Counted from the first letter of the stretch, positions 24,611-37,309 are shown. The stretch is DNA of 64,000 nucleotides from Bryoerythrophyllum caledonicum (GCA_963971425.1 OZ020521.1:7581519-7645518); one strand, 5' to 3'. The notes: generated by a model not told the origin, from the sequence alone. Numbers and translations are program-made.

Positions 24611-25550
24611 ATATGGAATAAATTTTTTTTGTATATACATCTTTTAGCTTTGAAATCTATCTTATATGTTACCAATATAGAGATGATCTTGTGGCCAAAA
24701 TTTCATTATGTATCAACAAAAACTCAATCCTAGGAAGGGTGTTGAAGTTGGAAGTAGTGGTAAACTTTCCCCTTTGTTTGTCACAACAATACATGTTGGT
24801 AGACTTGGTATATGTTTTTTTGTGTAAATATTTTGGATTTTGAAATTTTCCACACTTGTATTTGACGTGAAGGTGACTTCATACCCAAAATTTCATGGAA
24901 AAATAATTTTTTTTGAATTCTTGGGAGGGTGTCAAAGTGGGCAGCTGTGAAACTTTTCTCACAACTAACCCCCATGTTAGTAGATTTTGAATATCTTCTT
25001 TTGAATACATTCTTTGGCCTTGAAAATTTTCCCACATGTTATCAACATAAAGGTTACCATGTGTCAAAAATTTCATGTTGAAATAACAAACCCTCAATCC
25101 TAGGGAGGGTGTCAAAGTTGGAAGTAGTAAAATGGTTTTTCCCTTTTTTTCTCACAATTACACATGTTGGTAGATATGGGGTGTGATTTTTTTTGTGCAT
25201 TTTTTGGACTTGAAAATTTCCACACATGTAATCAACATAAAGGTGTTCTCACTCCAAAAATTTCATGGGCAAAAAAAATTTCCTCAATCCTTGGGATGGT
25301 GTCAAAGTTGGCGGTTGAGAAACTTTTCTCACAGCTACCCCATGGTGGTTAATTTTTAATATCTTTTGTTTTATAAGTCCTCTGGACTTGAAATTTGGTA
25401 TGCATGTTTTTAACATAGAGGTGATGTTGTTCCCAAAATTTCAGGGTAAAAGAACAATTTTTCAGCCCTGTGGAGGGCGTCAAAGTTGGCAACAGTGTGG
25501 GACACCATCCCTGGAATTGCCCAAACGCCAATTTGAATGTCACCCTACTG
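24607..25550 (-). repeat. Right TIR of the Tc1-like element
   Basis: Inverted counterpart of 21842-22785, also 944 bp and built of the same five units in reverse. Differences are few, for example ATAAGAT against ATGAGAT near the inner end and small homopolymer changes. Confidence 0.92.
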
Positions 25551-25860
25551 TACAAGCAATAGAGGCTCAAAAATTGCCAATCCACCTTTTGTTTTTTTGT
25601 GAACTTTTTTTGTTCAAGAATGATAATTTAAATGGTCAATAAGATAGTTTACACCACATATTGTTTGTGGAAAAAATAAGAAGTGAAAATATGAAGATCT
25701 CTAAGTTTTATGTGGAAAAGATATTCTTTTGAGTACCTTGCTCGACAATGCATGACAATGTATAAGAATGTTTGACTTGGATAACTATGCTATTTTTCAC
25801 TTAAGACAAAAAAATATTTTTTGACAATGTGAAAGGAAATAATACTACTTTCTACCATAT

Positions 25861-26199
25861 GTCGAACGCAGATTTGGCACTTATACGCCAAATAATTAAT
25901 TATAGTAAAAGAAAAGAATTCAATAAAAAATTCAGAGTAACAAAAAATTTGATTTTTATCTAGAAAGAAGAAGTAAAATTTGACTTTTTGGATGAATGTC
26001 ATTGATTGGATGGCGGATGGAGGTTGATTTCTTTTGCAACTCATATAATTGATGACAAATCCAACTACTTGGCGGCCATCATAATTGACACGTTTTTCAC
26101 TCTCCTTCCACTTTTTGAACGTTGCAAAGGGCATTGGTTATTTTGGTGTATGTTTTATGGCATTTTGGTGTTTTGGAATATATTCTGAGTTAGTTGTGA
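25861..26199. other. Short AT-rich spacer
   Basis: No recognised feature. A 114-codon minus frame (25790-26134) is AT-rich and low-complexity and looks like chance. Confidence 0.4.
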
Positions 26200-26844
26200 A
26201 AGAAAATGGCGAGACTAAAGACATTTACAACCATATTTAATTCAATTAGCAAAGAAGAGAGAAGAAAGTGTACAACGTGAATTTTCAACCTTGAAAGAGA
26301 AACTACAAGAAGAAAAGGCTATGGAGGTGGAGGTAGAGGTGGTGAAATAACTTGTAGGAAGGTTCAAACGTGCAATTGAACCAATATTGTTAACTTCTAT
26401 TCAAGAGGGTAAGGCAACATCAAACAAAAAGGTACGAGGCCCGTATAACAATTGGTTTGCACCATCTCTTTGAGGTCCAATTTACACTACAATAAGAAAG
26501 CATAGGTCTATTACTGCCGTTTACAACTACCAAAAGAATGCTTATAAGAAACCATAAGAGTAACATGGTCCTTTCCAAAATCTTTCTAGAGGTTCTATAA
26601 ATGAGTTGGGTCAACACATCTACATGGGAAATAAAGGAAGAGTACAAAAAATACATAAAGGAAGGTTCTTTCCATTCTAATGAAGGGAGATCAACATTAC
26701 TTCATCCTTTCCAAGTACCTTGCGTTGTGAAAAGATAATCAAAGCTCGTAAGTCACATACACAAACATGACAATCATTGTTTGCTAGAAACATAAGAAAT
26801 CTAATTATTTCTATCATCAAGGAAAAACCATCACTTTTAGGTCA

Positions 26845-27445
26845 AGGGTGAAAGTCCACTAAGGTGGTATATTATAGTGTCACAAATTGTTTTGAAAACA
26901 GTCACAAACCTTCTATTGCTGCATACGGTAGTGTAAGTGTCGAACCGATCTTTGAATCCTATTGATAGAATGTGATAGTTGCCTTGATTTGAAGTACAAG
27001 AACCTCAAAAATGTTGAGTTTTGACTTACGGTTTGGCCAATATAGGTACATCTTTCATCAGTATATACTTGCCACAAGTATATGACATTTACCATATATA
27101 CTTATTTTGAAAGTTTCAGGAAGCTAAATACTTCAAAATTTTCAAAACACATTCACGCCACAATGTGTTCATATATTATAATTGAAAATACTAGATTTAA
27201 AGATTATTTTCACTTTTCTTGCTAAAAACAAAATATTTCTTCAGGGCTTCCAAAATAGGGATCGATGTTGATTCTTGCTTTGATTTCTTATCCAATTAGA
27301 TACATCATGCTTAGATCCATCTTGAAACATACTTTTTTCTTAACAATTTTTTTTTCCCATTAATTTGGGCAAATCCAAAAAAAAAATCCCAAAAAAGCAT
27401 ACTTTAAGGTATATTCTTTTTGCCCAAAAGTGAGTAATCCTAGCT
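26845..27445. mobile_element. TIR element related to the insert in LINE copy 2
   Basis: It begins near GGGTGAAAGTCCACTAAGG and shares scattered blocks with 42186-43040: ACTAAGGTGGTA, CACAAA, a GAACCG-like block, ATATACTT and a terminal GGTATATT. Both copies interrupt other transposons. The right border here is uncertain. No coding capacity. Confidence 0.45.
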
Positions 27446-27510
27446 GATTTCTACCCTCAAGAGTGTAGAAGTGGGTGGAATGTGTCATTGAATTGGGTTA
27501 GATTGTTTGT

Positions 27511-30500
27511 AAGAAGAAGAACTTTGGACTCCGAAGGGAGCCAAAGTGAATAAAGTGTTTGTTTGTCCGACTACTAAATCCATGTCTACCGGACATAGGT
27601 TTAGTGGTATGCCAAATTCTTCCCCTTCTAAAAGGTAGACACTATGTAAGCAGTAAGAAGCAACCATCAACCAAGGACCAACCAAAGCCACAAGGCTCAA
27701 TTCCAAGAGATTATTTGTGAGGATGTGTGTTTTAGAGAGGTTTTTAAGGGATATCATATGATTCTTGGACAGGTTGGTTATTTTCAATCTTTGTTTGTGT
27801 AGGAGTATGGACATTATATGTTGGATAGCAATGGTATTAAAATTTGTGAATGTCTTTTTAGTTGGATAATTGAGGATATTGAATGTTTTTTCAAGACTTT
27901 TCATAGAGGGAATCAAGGTAGTAGCTTTAGCATAGCAACAATGATAATAACACGGTCAAATTTCCATCCAAAAGCTGCAGTGTCATTAATAAGTGTTGGT
28001 ATTTTTTTAATTTTTTCAATTGCTTTTGGAGAAAATCTGTCAATATAATATTTGAATTTGATAAATTGGATAGTAAGGTTTGTATTTATGTGGTCCGGTA
28101 AGGGGTCTTTATATGGTAGTCCTTTGACGCATAGTATATCTGGTTTAAATTTGGCATTACAATGACATCCTTGGGTTCCACATGTGCATGGAAGTAGCCA
28201 TGGAGACACCGTATTTTCTTGTGGATTATTGTTGAAGGTTCCGGCGTGCATAAGTATAAAGCATCGGGATTTTTTGAGAATATAATTAGTTTCCGGATTT
28301 TTCATATCGCTTTGTTGTGTCTTTTGACGATTAGAGAACGTATGTGATGCTTTTGGCATTTGAAGAGTACATGTAGCCATGTGTCCAAGTCCATGGGGTG
28401 CATATTGGGCATGTTATGGAGGGAAATTGTTATATTCCTAAGAAGAGTTGTTGCAGGCATTTCTCATGTATTGTTGAGTACAAAATTTGGTAAGGCATGT
28501 TTTTTGTGAGTGTAATTGTGGGATTTTCCGAAAGTTTGTGGAGAGTTTGTTATCAATGTTGTAGTTACCGGTCAATTTGTCTATCTTAGGGAAACTTTCC
28601 GAGATTAAATACAGGTTGTGGATTCGGTCTTAGTTTTTGAGATATTTGTCTAGAAATCCGATGGGGCTTTTGTCCGGGGAATCTTCCATAGTAGATCAAC
28701 TATCTCTCTGGAAGTAGTATGGGGTAGCGTGGGCATGTTCATGCATGTGTTTGGCATTTGTATGGGATTCATCTAGTCCTTCTTTAGATAATTTATTTGA
28801 TTGTTTGTTTCCTTCTATTTTGGCATGTGCTCTAATTTTATGAAGGGTTGTAATTTTGTCCAATTTTGTAGCATTTGAACTAAAGATGTTAACATGGCTT
28901 GGTCAAGGTGGATATTGTGGAGGATAGGGTGTGTTATTTGTGTATTTTGTAGATATGATACGTTTATACAATATGTAAAGATGCGTGGGTTCATTGGCGT
29001 ATTGTGTAGTAATAATTTGGAGGGTTTTATGTAGGGCCATCATTTTTGCACTGAGGATATTTTGAAGTCCACGTAGTCCTTTGGATATTTTTATTTCTTT
29101 AATTGAGTTGCATATGCCATATCCAACTTTTTCTCTATGCTAATGTCTCAGGCTAGCTTTTGCTGGTTTTTTTAAGGAACCATCTGTGTAGTAGCTATAT
29201 GCGGGGTCAAATTTTGATGGAATATAGTCTGAATATGTGGGGAGGAGACGCGGTGAGGTGATGTAATTTTGTATTGTGTTTATATATTTAAGGTTTGACC
29301 ATTTTTTGTTGTGGATTACTGGGGTTAGGGAAGGTGTAGGTGGGGCTACTTTTTTTATATAGTTGGTGTATATTAAGATTTTTATTATAGAGGTGAGTGT
29401 GGGAAGTTGTTCAGTGGTGCGAATATTATTATTTTGGTGGTGTATGCATAGTATTTGCATAGTAGATGACTCAAGTCTTGGTTATTTCTTAGTTCACGTG
29501 GTAATGTGGGTTCTTCATATGGTACCAAGTTTGCTTCATGTAGTGTGATGATGTGAGAGTTGAAGAATGGGCTCAAATGTGGATTAAAGTTTTGGTACCA
29601 ATTGTTGTCAGCTGTGATAATAAAGGAGGATGTATATTTTGGATCATTTTTGGCCGCAAGTCTTGCCCAATGTATTGCTTGTTGTGTTTCTTCTATATTG
29701 TGGGGGTGCGCAATACCAGTTCCAATCCATTTGTGTTCAAAGGCGTTTTCTAGTCAACCAAAGATTTTGTCTCTTTCAAAGGGTGAGTGGAATTTAGTAA
29801 GTTGAACGGAGCATGTGATGGGGGATGAAAAGTACAAGTGTTGGATGTCAAAGGATGTGATTAGTGAGTTTAGAATGGGCGTGGGTGATGTGTATTGTCT
29901 GAGTTAGAGGCGGTCATTTTCTTAGATGCAATATTTATATTTTTAGTATAGCTGAACTATTTAAGTTTTAAATGGTTGAATTATTGGCTCTATGTTTGTG
30001 GGAGTTTGTGGGAGTTTGTGATTTGTTATAGTATTGGTACCATAGCCATTGAAGTCTAGTGACAATAATAGTGATCAGATGTCTCTCATTGTCTTCGTAT
30101 ATATGTGCATGATTCTCAACAATATTGATTGTGTTGATTGATGTAAGAATATCTTTTTTGGGGTTACATTTGGTTGTCTGGATGTTGAAGAGATGAGTGA
30201 GTATGTATAAGGTAACGGATCTTGAGTCACGAATTTGTTCTTGGGGCTGGTGTGCTTGAAATTTTTCTAAGTAGAATATATTTTGGGTGTTTTGATAATA
30301 TTGCGTAAATTGTGCGGAGTTATAGGTGTAGGTATTTTGGTCATGCCATAGGAAGAGGTTCCTTTAGGGTACCCATTTGTTGTTGGTAGCTTTTGTGTTG
30401 CCATTGGCATAAATATTTGGTATCATTTTTTGTAATTTTGTTTGAGACAATATGCTTCCTATGTTTATGGTCAGTAATGAGATTTATGGGATGTGCGGAC

Positions 30501-30530
30501 GGATTTTTAATGATGTATGTTGAGGGATGG
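27511..30530 (-). mobile_element. LINE copy 1 (RNase H + R2-type endonuclease), 5'-truncated and decayed
   Basis: Read on the minus strand, fragments give, in order: a region also present in copy 2 (TKYLCQWQHKS near 30400); an RNase H start (YSYYTDGS at about 29200) with the late RNase H block (IRAHAKIEGNKQSNKLSKEG near 28830); a zinc motif (CPIC, then DTWLHVLFKC and KRHNKAI near 28400-28330); and a C-terminal nuclease (PCTCGTQGCHC, KFKPDIL, IQFIKFKY at 28220-28040, then VIIIVAMLK). The 3' end is the AAGAAGAAGAA tract at 27511 (TTC repeats in the sense strand). Many stops and shifts. Its insertion separates the two halves of the pogo-like gene. No target duplication was found. Confidence 0.75.
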
Positions 30531-31150
30531 AGGAAGGGGTAGAGAAAGGAAGCAAGCATGTGGCAGTTCTAGAGGTTCAAGACAAGAGACAACTTATTGT
30601 TACCTTATCCTCATCCCCGGGCAAGGATATACTACCTTTCCAACTTATCTCTAGTAGAAAGTCAAGTCATAGTCTACCTCCACTAAATGAAGGGAGAATT
30701 TATGCAAAGGTGCTGGATGGCACATCACCAACTCCAAGAATCACTGGAGCAGCCTAGCAAGATGCAAAGATTTTGTAGAAACAATTCTAAAGCCCTATAG
30801 TATCTAGTGAGTGGAAGACCTAGGATTGAGCAAAGACACTCTCCTCTTTTGTCTCATCGATTGTTGGACAGTGCACATTATACAAAATTTTACGACATGA
30901 TTAAAGAAAACTTACCCACAACTGAAGACTATCTTTGTACCAACCAATAGCTCAAGTATCTATGAGCCAATGGATGATATACTACAATATCCCTTTAAAT
31001 ATGGATTTAGAGAGAAATTTGACAAATGGAGCATTGAAGAGATTTCTAGACAATTACAAACATGTGAAGTAGAGGATGTTAAATTTGAAAGTAGAGGAAA
31101 TAAAGCAATGAAGACCAAGCCAACAACATTGAGCCATGTAAAAGTATAGA

Positions 31151-32454
31151 AGTAATGACCTAATCACTTGCACAACTCAATATCAACAATGTCTAAGACA
31201 AGGTTGCGTATCACATGAGCTCTTCACGGAAAATGGCGAGTTATGTCTTTGCTCCAAAAACCAAAGAATTTTTATTCAAATTTTTTATTTAGAGTTGAAC
31301 ATGCCATTAAATTTATATGTCTTGCGTTGTGCAGGAGAGGCACACAAAAATGTTGAATCTAGCTTGTTTATATGTCTTACCTTTGGATTCTAGGACAAAT
31401 TTAGAGCTACCAAGCTGTTGAAGTCTTTCAATATCTACATCAAATCCAAATTTTTAATAAAATTGAAGTAAGCAAAATGAAAAGAAGCAAGATATGTTAG
31501 AAGTGCGAGAAAGGCGTGACAATTAGAACGGTACTTGTTGTGAAGGTGGTCCTTGAGTTGTTGGCTTTAGTCTTTAGTTTTGCTATCGTTTAGTGTTTGT
31601 TCGGATTTTATGTGTATATAGTATTTTTTTTATATTAATATATTTTGGCCATCTTCGTTTTTTTGTAGAAGTGATAATGTGCTTGTGAAATTCATCTTGT
31701 AACCTTGCTACCTACATTGCAAAACTATTTGTTGAAAAACAATGAGATCTATAAGAAAAACTATCAAATTGTTTTATGCAAGCTTTGAGTAGGCAAATGT
31801 TGTGAGATGCATGATTTAGCTAAATGTGGACTATGAGGTGAATTTAGGACTGTGGACTAAAAACAACATCCGGAGATCCGCGGAAAAAAAATAGTAGAGT
31901 ATGGAATACTTGTATTTGGAGTACTTTTCAAGCATTCCATGCATCCTTAGTGACAATGATGAATGTTGAAGTAGGGTTGAGAAGTAAAACATTCAATTAT
32001 GAAAATTGTCAGACAAGATGTAGAGCCTAAATCCTAAAAATATATATTTTTTAAAAATAAAATGTAGAAAGGGTTGTAGATATATTGAGAATTAGATAAT
32101 TAATGATTAAGTTTAAACTAAGTAGTTAATTAATTTAAAAGTACCTATTCATATCCAAGAATTAGAAAATAATGGGAAAAGGATTGAACTCGCACCGTTT
32201 GGGAAGGGTGTGCCTTTTCATGAATAGATGTGAGGATTTAGTGGAATTAATCTTAATGGTTAATTCTAGGGAAAACCTCTTGCCAAGAGGTGTGCCTCTT
32301 GGATTTAGAGTAGAATGAATAGCTTGAATTTTTAGCATTCTTTGCCATTATCATAGCCATTCCTTGCCATTATCATAGCCATTCCTTGGAGGAAGATTGG
32401 AGTGAGCTCTAGCTTTAGGTGAAAAATCTAGTTGATGACTCTTAATGTTATAAG
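31151..32454. other. AT-rich non-coding region
   Basis: No protein family was recognised. Near 32340-32390 a 24-bp unit (CCATTCCTTGCCATTATCATAG) is tandemly duplicated. Otherwise featureless. Confidence 0.4.
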
Positions 32455-32455
32455 A

Positions 32456-32501
<46 letters not shown>
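32455..32501. repeat. (TA)n microsatellite
   Basis: An uninterrupted TA tract of about 44 bp. Confidence 0.95.
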
Positions 32502-32504
<3 letters not shown>

Positions 32505-33894
32505 TTATTGAATTTGCATATGTAAAGTCTTGTGTGTGTCTTGAGTCATATGTATAATTGCAATAATATTAGATCTTCATAGAATAAATTTGACATTGTG
32601 TTTTGTAACTGCAATTGTATGCGTGAGGTATTAATTGTGGATAAAATTCCTATGTATAAATGCATTATATATTTAGATCTTCATTGTAGAAATTAGGATA
32701 TCATCCTAATTGTTCATGTGGCATGAACTTGCGTGTGTTAATGTATTCAATTTAATGTATTGCATATGAGTGGTATGTGCATACTTAATATTAAATCTTC
32801 AAGAGATTAAGTTAGGGAAGGACTCTAACTAGGTCAAAGTGACCTTGTGGATGTTAAAGCAATAACTCTAAGTGTATGTGAGGCATTTAGGAGTCAATTC
32901 GGAGTAAGTAATTTAATGCATTAATGTGAGAAATGCATAAGTAGTTGATGTAAGACTTAAGTTTTAAGTGTGGAAACTGAAGTATTAAGACATAAGACGA
33001 GAGTCTTATGCATGTGTAAATAAGAAAATTTAAGTCTACTATGAGGGAGAACTTAAGTATAAATGATAGAACTTACTCTGAGTTATAGAACTTAAGTCAT
33101 GCAAGTGGAAGAGTGAAAGAACTCTTTTTGCATTTAAGTGTTAAAGACTATTGGATAGATTAGATTTTAGTCACGTCCTAGAGTAGATTATTTGGAGGCT
33201 TAATCTAACTTGTGTGTTGTTTGAGTCTAACACTTGTAACGAGTACGTGAGTACGTGAACCGTTGGACGTACGTGAGAAGTGGAACAAATTGCACGAGGT
33301 AAATTCGTGAATTCTAATGGATTTAATTAAGGAACAAACAATGACTGCGATGGATACTATCCATGAGCCGAAGATAGCAAAGACTAGGAAACTAATTAAC
33401 TTGCACATTCATAGTTAATTAAAGAGCAAGGTTCTTTAAAGAAGCAAGGCTCTAACTAAGCACTTAAATCCTTGGGACTAACACCTTAAGAGTGGAATGC
33501 TAAGAGTGATGCATTTCAAGGCTTAATTTCCTTAAAACGAGTGCATAAACTTAAGTAATTCAATAGAAAATAGTTTTTCATCTACAATTAGAGACAAACT
33601 ACTTAACACTAGACGCCAGACCATCCCACGAAGAATTTAGAATCATATGTGAGTCTTGGGTGTCTTGCGAGTGTAAATTTTATGGTTTACACAAGATATA
33701 TAAGAATGCCCTCGTAGGCAGCCACATGTAAACTTGGAACAATTGATAGAACTAAGCTAGAGCCACCCAATTCTGCCATGTAAGTTTGGGGTGGAGAAGA
33801 TAGAGATTGTAAACTTGATATAGACATCAATACCTATTGCAGTTAACTATTTTTTTTTGGAAATCCAAAAGTGGTAATTACAAACAACGGTATT
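32502..33894. other. Non-coding region
   Basis: AT-rich, with many short scattered CTTAAGT-like words (32940-33130) but no clear unit. No LTR, primer-binding site or protein was recognised. Confidence 0.35.
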
Positions 33895-34150
33895 AAATCG
33901 TGGAGGGTCTGAAAGTTTATTTAAGGCATGTATGTCAATGGAGGTTATTGGAAAGGATCTTGTAAAATCTCAATGACCAGTTTTGGTCACAGAGGGCCTG
34001 AAATTGGGCTCAAGGCATGTATGTTAATGATGGTTGTTGGAAAGGATTTTGCAAATCTCAATGAGCGGTTTGGGATCACGGAGGAAGTGATATTGAGTTC
34101 AAGCAAAATTTATCAATGGAGGTTGTTGGGGAGGATTTTGCACATTAAGA
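33895..34150 (+). repeat. About 90-bp tandem repeat, nearly three units
   Basis: GGAGGTTATTGGAAAGGAT recurs in diverged form near 33940, 34030 and 34120, each followed by CTCAATGA...GG and a GGCATGTATGT or similar block. An 80-codon open frame across it follows the repeat. Confidence 0.65.
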
Positions 34151-36410
34151 ATAATGAAAATGAGATCTAAAAATTGGCCGCTGCCACTCCTAATTAGAAG
34201 AATGCGTCCACCAAATTATGGTTGCCATAGCTCAAGATTACATTTTTTAATAGCTAGTTTTAAGACAAACTAAATGACATCCACCAAAACTAAATCGTTC
34301 CATTTTAATTAAAGAGATTTCATGCAAGGCTTTGGGCCACACAAGAACCACTTATGTGCATCATCATTTTGTAAGATTCATGAGGTTGGGGATTAAGATA
34401 GAGAACTTAATTCATCACACATTACACATGGTCAAGTTACATAAGAACTACATGAGAGAGTTGATTGCAAGAAGAGAAAGCTCATTGCACATGATGGCTC
34501 AAGATAACAATAATGAAGATAACTAATTACAGAGGAGAGAGTTGATGACACTGAGGTGAGTGCACACAATTAAAAAATTGAGATTGCACTTCTACTTACA
34601 TCATTATACATGGTTACACATAGTTGAGAGAACAAGATTGCACTTCGAATTACCTCATTGCAATTACATTGCACTTAGATGATGGCTCAAAATCCATAGC
34701 TAGGACATGAGGTAATAGCGAATACCTATACCCAAGTTGGAATAGAAGCTGAGGTGGCTAGAATGCATACATAAGTTCATTAGAAAACATATCTGAGCTA
34801 ATTGGGCATGATTGCACATCCACTAACTTGCATTACACTAACTTCACGCACATAGCTAGAAGGTTGATTACACTAATTTAGAATATAGAGTTCTTTGGTA
34901 TAACTTAAAGGTTGATTATACCATCCAAGAGCAACTTAGCTGATTACACATACCTTGTTGTACCTATAGATATCCATGGTGATTTTCATAAGACTATCCT
35001 TAGTTTGCACCAAGGTTCCGAAAGACTACACCACATTGGCAGAGAAAGTGACAGTAACGATAATATACAACCAAACACACAAGACATGGACTACAACGCA
35101 CTAGAACAAGAAATCCAAACAAGAAGGATTTCACGACATGGAAGGGAAGGTCGGGACATATCAAGTGGTTATGGACGTTTATTTACCTTACGAGAAGACC
35201 TTGCAAAGACAATATTAAGAAGGTCAACTTTCCAAGGTGCATTAAGACCAACATCGAGGAATGTCACTGGTGTAGGTCTTCTTCTACACACAAACAACTC
35301 GCGGGGAAATCGATGTCAATCATTACACAATACGAGAAGCTCATAAGGTAATCATGACCATCCAATACTTGGCACATCATTCCATTCCATCCCTCACCTA
35401 AAGTGCAATTTCAATCTAGTGGTAGTGTCGGTGCTAGTGAATTGTACCAGTGGCAGTTCTGTCATGGCCAATAATCCATTGACTATAGTAAGCATGGGAG
35501 TTTTGCTCAACATCCGTTCGAGGACATTACGACTCTAGCATCTTCCTGTGGTAGATTTAGAGATTTAGTGATATATAAGAATATCCAAGTCCTAAAGCTC
35601 AACCATGATTAAGGGCTAGTTTTTTATTAGGCATGTGTTTTTGGCATTGGTAGGAATTAATGCATTATATTTTGGCTCAAACTTTGGAGCATTTTGTTGA
35701 ATGGGACTATACTTCACTATCTATTTACTCTAGTACTTGAAAACAAATCACTAAGCATGTATGGGTTTTTGAGCACATATTGTGTATGCAATTCGTAGTA
35801 ATACATATCTAATAACTAATCAAGTTAATTCAAAATAACGCTCTAAATAATATGTAATAAGTGTAAAGAATTGATCTCAATAATTCTTCAATAATTGTGC
35901 ATATACGTGACATTCAATAGAAATTTACTCGAATAAATATAAAACAATTCTAGAACAAATATATAATTACTAATGAATAAATAATGACGTAACTAGCACA
36001 TAACTGAAAATAACTAGAGAAAAACTACAATAAAACTAATAAATAACTATGCAATGTGCACATAGATTTCATCCAATCAAATGCCTCCACGTAATTGCAA
36101 GTGGGTTCCAAAGAAGTGACGCATAAGGTGTCACATATGAATACACGTCATAAGGGAAACACGTCATCATCCACCTCAATTGCCACCTCATCATTGCTCC
36201 ATGATGACGCTCCATGTTGGCAGATGGATGAAAAATCCTCGTGGCAATAAAGAATAACTACAGAAAGAAATAACTCACAACAATAACCACGCCCGTTTGA
36301 AAAAATTGCAATTATTCTTTGATTTTGCCTCTTTGTTAGTTATTGATTGCCAATCTATAACTGAACAAAGAGGCAAACTCCTAGTTATTTATCCATGGAT
36401 TTGTAGTAGT
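34151..36410. other. Non-coding region with one 144-codon open frame
   Basis: The frame at 34912-35346 (plus) is basic and polar (TRRISRHGREGRDISSGYGR) and matches no family I recognise. With no splice or promoter context it may be chance or a decayed element. The remainder is AT-rich. Confidence 0.35.
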
Positions 36411-36935
36411 GAAAATTAATAAATACCAGCCATTTATTAATAACATTGGTACTCTTGGATGGAACGTTGACCTCCTTATTGTCATTACCGCTGGAGCTAG
36501 AGCTACTACCTTTATCTCCTCTATGCAAAGTCTTGAACAACATTTCATATCCCCATTAATCCAATTAAAAAGACTTTCACTAAAATTAATACCATCGCTA
36601 TCCAACATACAATGTCCATACCTCTACACAAATGTAAACTCGAAAACAACCAACCTCTCCCGGACTACATGATACCTCTTAAAAATCCTTAAAAACACAC
36701 ATTCAACCTCTACAAATTATCCCTTGGAATGGAGCCTTGTAGCTCCAACTAGTCCCTGGTCATTGGTTACTAGTTATCGGTCACTGGTTACATAGTGTCT
36801 ACCCTCAAGAGGAGGGAGTAGTTCCATAATAATAAATCTATGCCTAGTGGACATAGATATAGTGGTGGAATGAACAGACACTTTAGTCACTTCGGCCCCT
36901 TCTAGGACCGGAGTTTTCCTTCTTCCCTAACCAAT
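36411..36935 (+). mobile_element. LINE copy 3, 3' fragment
   Basis: Plus-strand fragment coding the last part of the nuclease domain: KINKYQPFINNIGTLGWNV, then LLIVITAGARATTFISSM. It continues into the family 3' UTR (GTGGACATAGATATAGTGG) and ends near the ACCGGAGTTTTCCTTCTTC tract. Strongly 5'-truncated, as is typical for LINE insertions. Confidence 0.75.
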
Positions 36936-37309
36936 GTAGAGTTCATTTTTATAGATATGTATTATAATTTTTTTTCATTTTATATATCTAAAGATTGATA
37001 AATACCAAACGAAGCACCCTAGGTTATAGGATATACTTCTTCCTAACTTACTTTCACTCAAATCTTATCCAAGTTACTAGTACGTGAAAGAACAATGTCT
37101 CCCTTAATAAGTACAAGTGGCTCCCTTTACAACAACCTTGTTGATTTTGCTTGTTATATATAGAGGCTACTACATTGAGCAGCTGTTATAATGGAAAGGA
37201 TCGGTAACAAGTGTTACAACAAGTATTGTTGTTGTAGAGAGAGAAGCTGTGATTTGACCCAAGTTGCATGTTATAATCGGATTATTGTTGTATCAAATGC
37301 TTGTGTAAA
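36936..37309. other. Short spacer between LINE fragments
   Basis: Nothing coding or repeated was recognised between the two LINE 3' fragments. Confidence 0.4.

Larger units (their letters stand above)
21840..25552 (+). mobile_element. Tc1/mariner transposon with 944-bp TIRs, apparently intact
   Basis: A 3709-bp element (21842-25550) flanked by TA on both sides (21840-21841 and 25551-25552). It begins CAGTAGGGTGACATTCAAAT and ends with the exact inverted counterpart. CAGT ends and a TA duplication are typical of Tc1-like elements. The inverted repeats span 21842-22785 and 24607-25550, are equal in length and appear nearly identical. One uninterrupted DD34E transposase gene lies between them, and its stop codon falls inside the right repeat. 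Near-identity of the arms and the intact frame suggest a young copy. Between the left arm and the gene lie GGGCTGA-type short repeats and an AT microsatellite. DD34E Tc1-like elements with TIRs this long are unusual for land plants, to my knowledge. Confidence 0.93.
21472..25860. mobile_element. TTAA-type element B, split by the Tc1-like transposon
   Basis: The left border is TTAA (21472-21475) followed by CCCCTAAAGGACCGTGAC, as in elements A and C. The match to A runs to about 21839, is broken by the 3.7-kb Tc1-like element, then resumes at 25553 (AGCAATAGAGGCTC; later GAAGATCTCTAAGTTTTATG) to about 25855. The right TIR is not found, so B appears truncated or diverged at its right end. Host-element similarity on both sides confirms the Tc1 insertion point. 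Confidence 0.7.
26200..31150 (+). pseudogene. Pogo-like DDE transposase gene, split by two insertions
   Basis: Coding remnants lie on the plus strand in two blocks. The N-terminal block (about 26200-26840) includes KKVRGPYNNWFAPS, IRKHRSITAVYNYQKNAY and, after frame changes, SLFARNIRNLIISIIKEK. The C-terminal block (about 30527-31150) includes KGSKHVAVLEVQDKRQLIV, KDILPFQLI, then LIDCWTVH, LKTIFVPTNSSSIYEPMDD and QYPFKYGFREKFDKW. The C-terminal motifs match the DDE_1 fold of pogo/Tigger-type transposases (DKRQ, then D-x-W-x-VH, then FVP). A TIR element (26845-27445) and LINE copy 1 (27511-30530) separate the blocks. Stops and frame changes occur within both blocks. It is dead, but the order shows it was once one gene. 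Confidence 0.65.

Noticed and set aside
26845-27445. CACTA (En/Spm) element, suggested by the CACTAAGG word
   Set aside because: The homologous copy at 42.2 kb shows that similarity begins about 10 bp earlier, so CACTA is not the terminus.
27485-28380. Host genes of 143 and 155 codons on the minus strand
   Set aside because: Both are pieces of the LINE C-terminal nuclease and 3' UTR, homologous to the copies at 41.7 and 36.4 kb.
34912-35346. 144-codon frame as a gene
   Set aside because: No recognised domain, surrounded by decayed AT-rich repeats, no supporting splice or promoter signals.
32502-36410. LTR retrotransposon
   Set aside because: No paired long direct repeats, primer-binding site, gag/pol motifs or polypurine tract were found.
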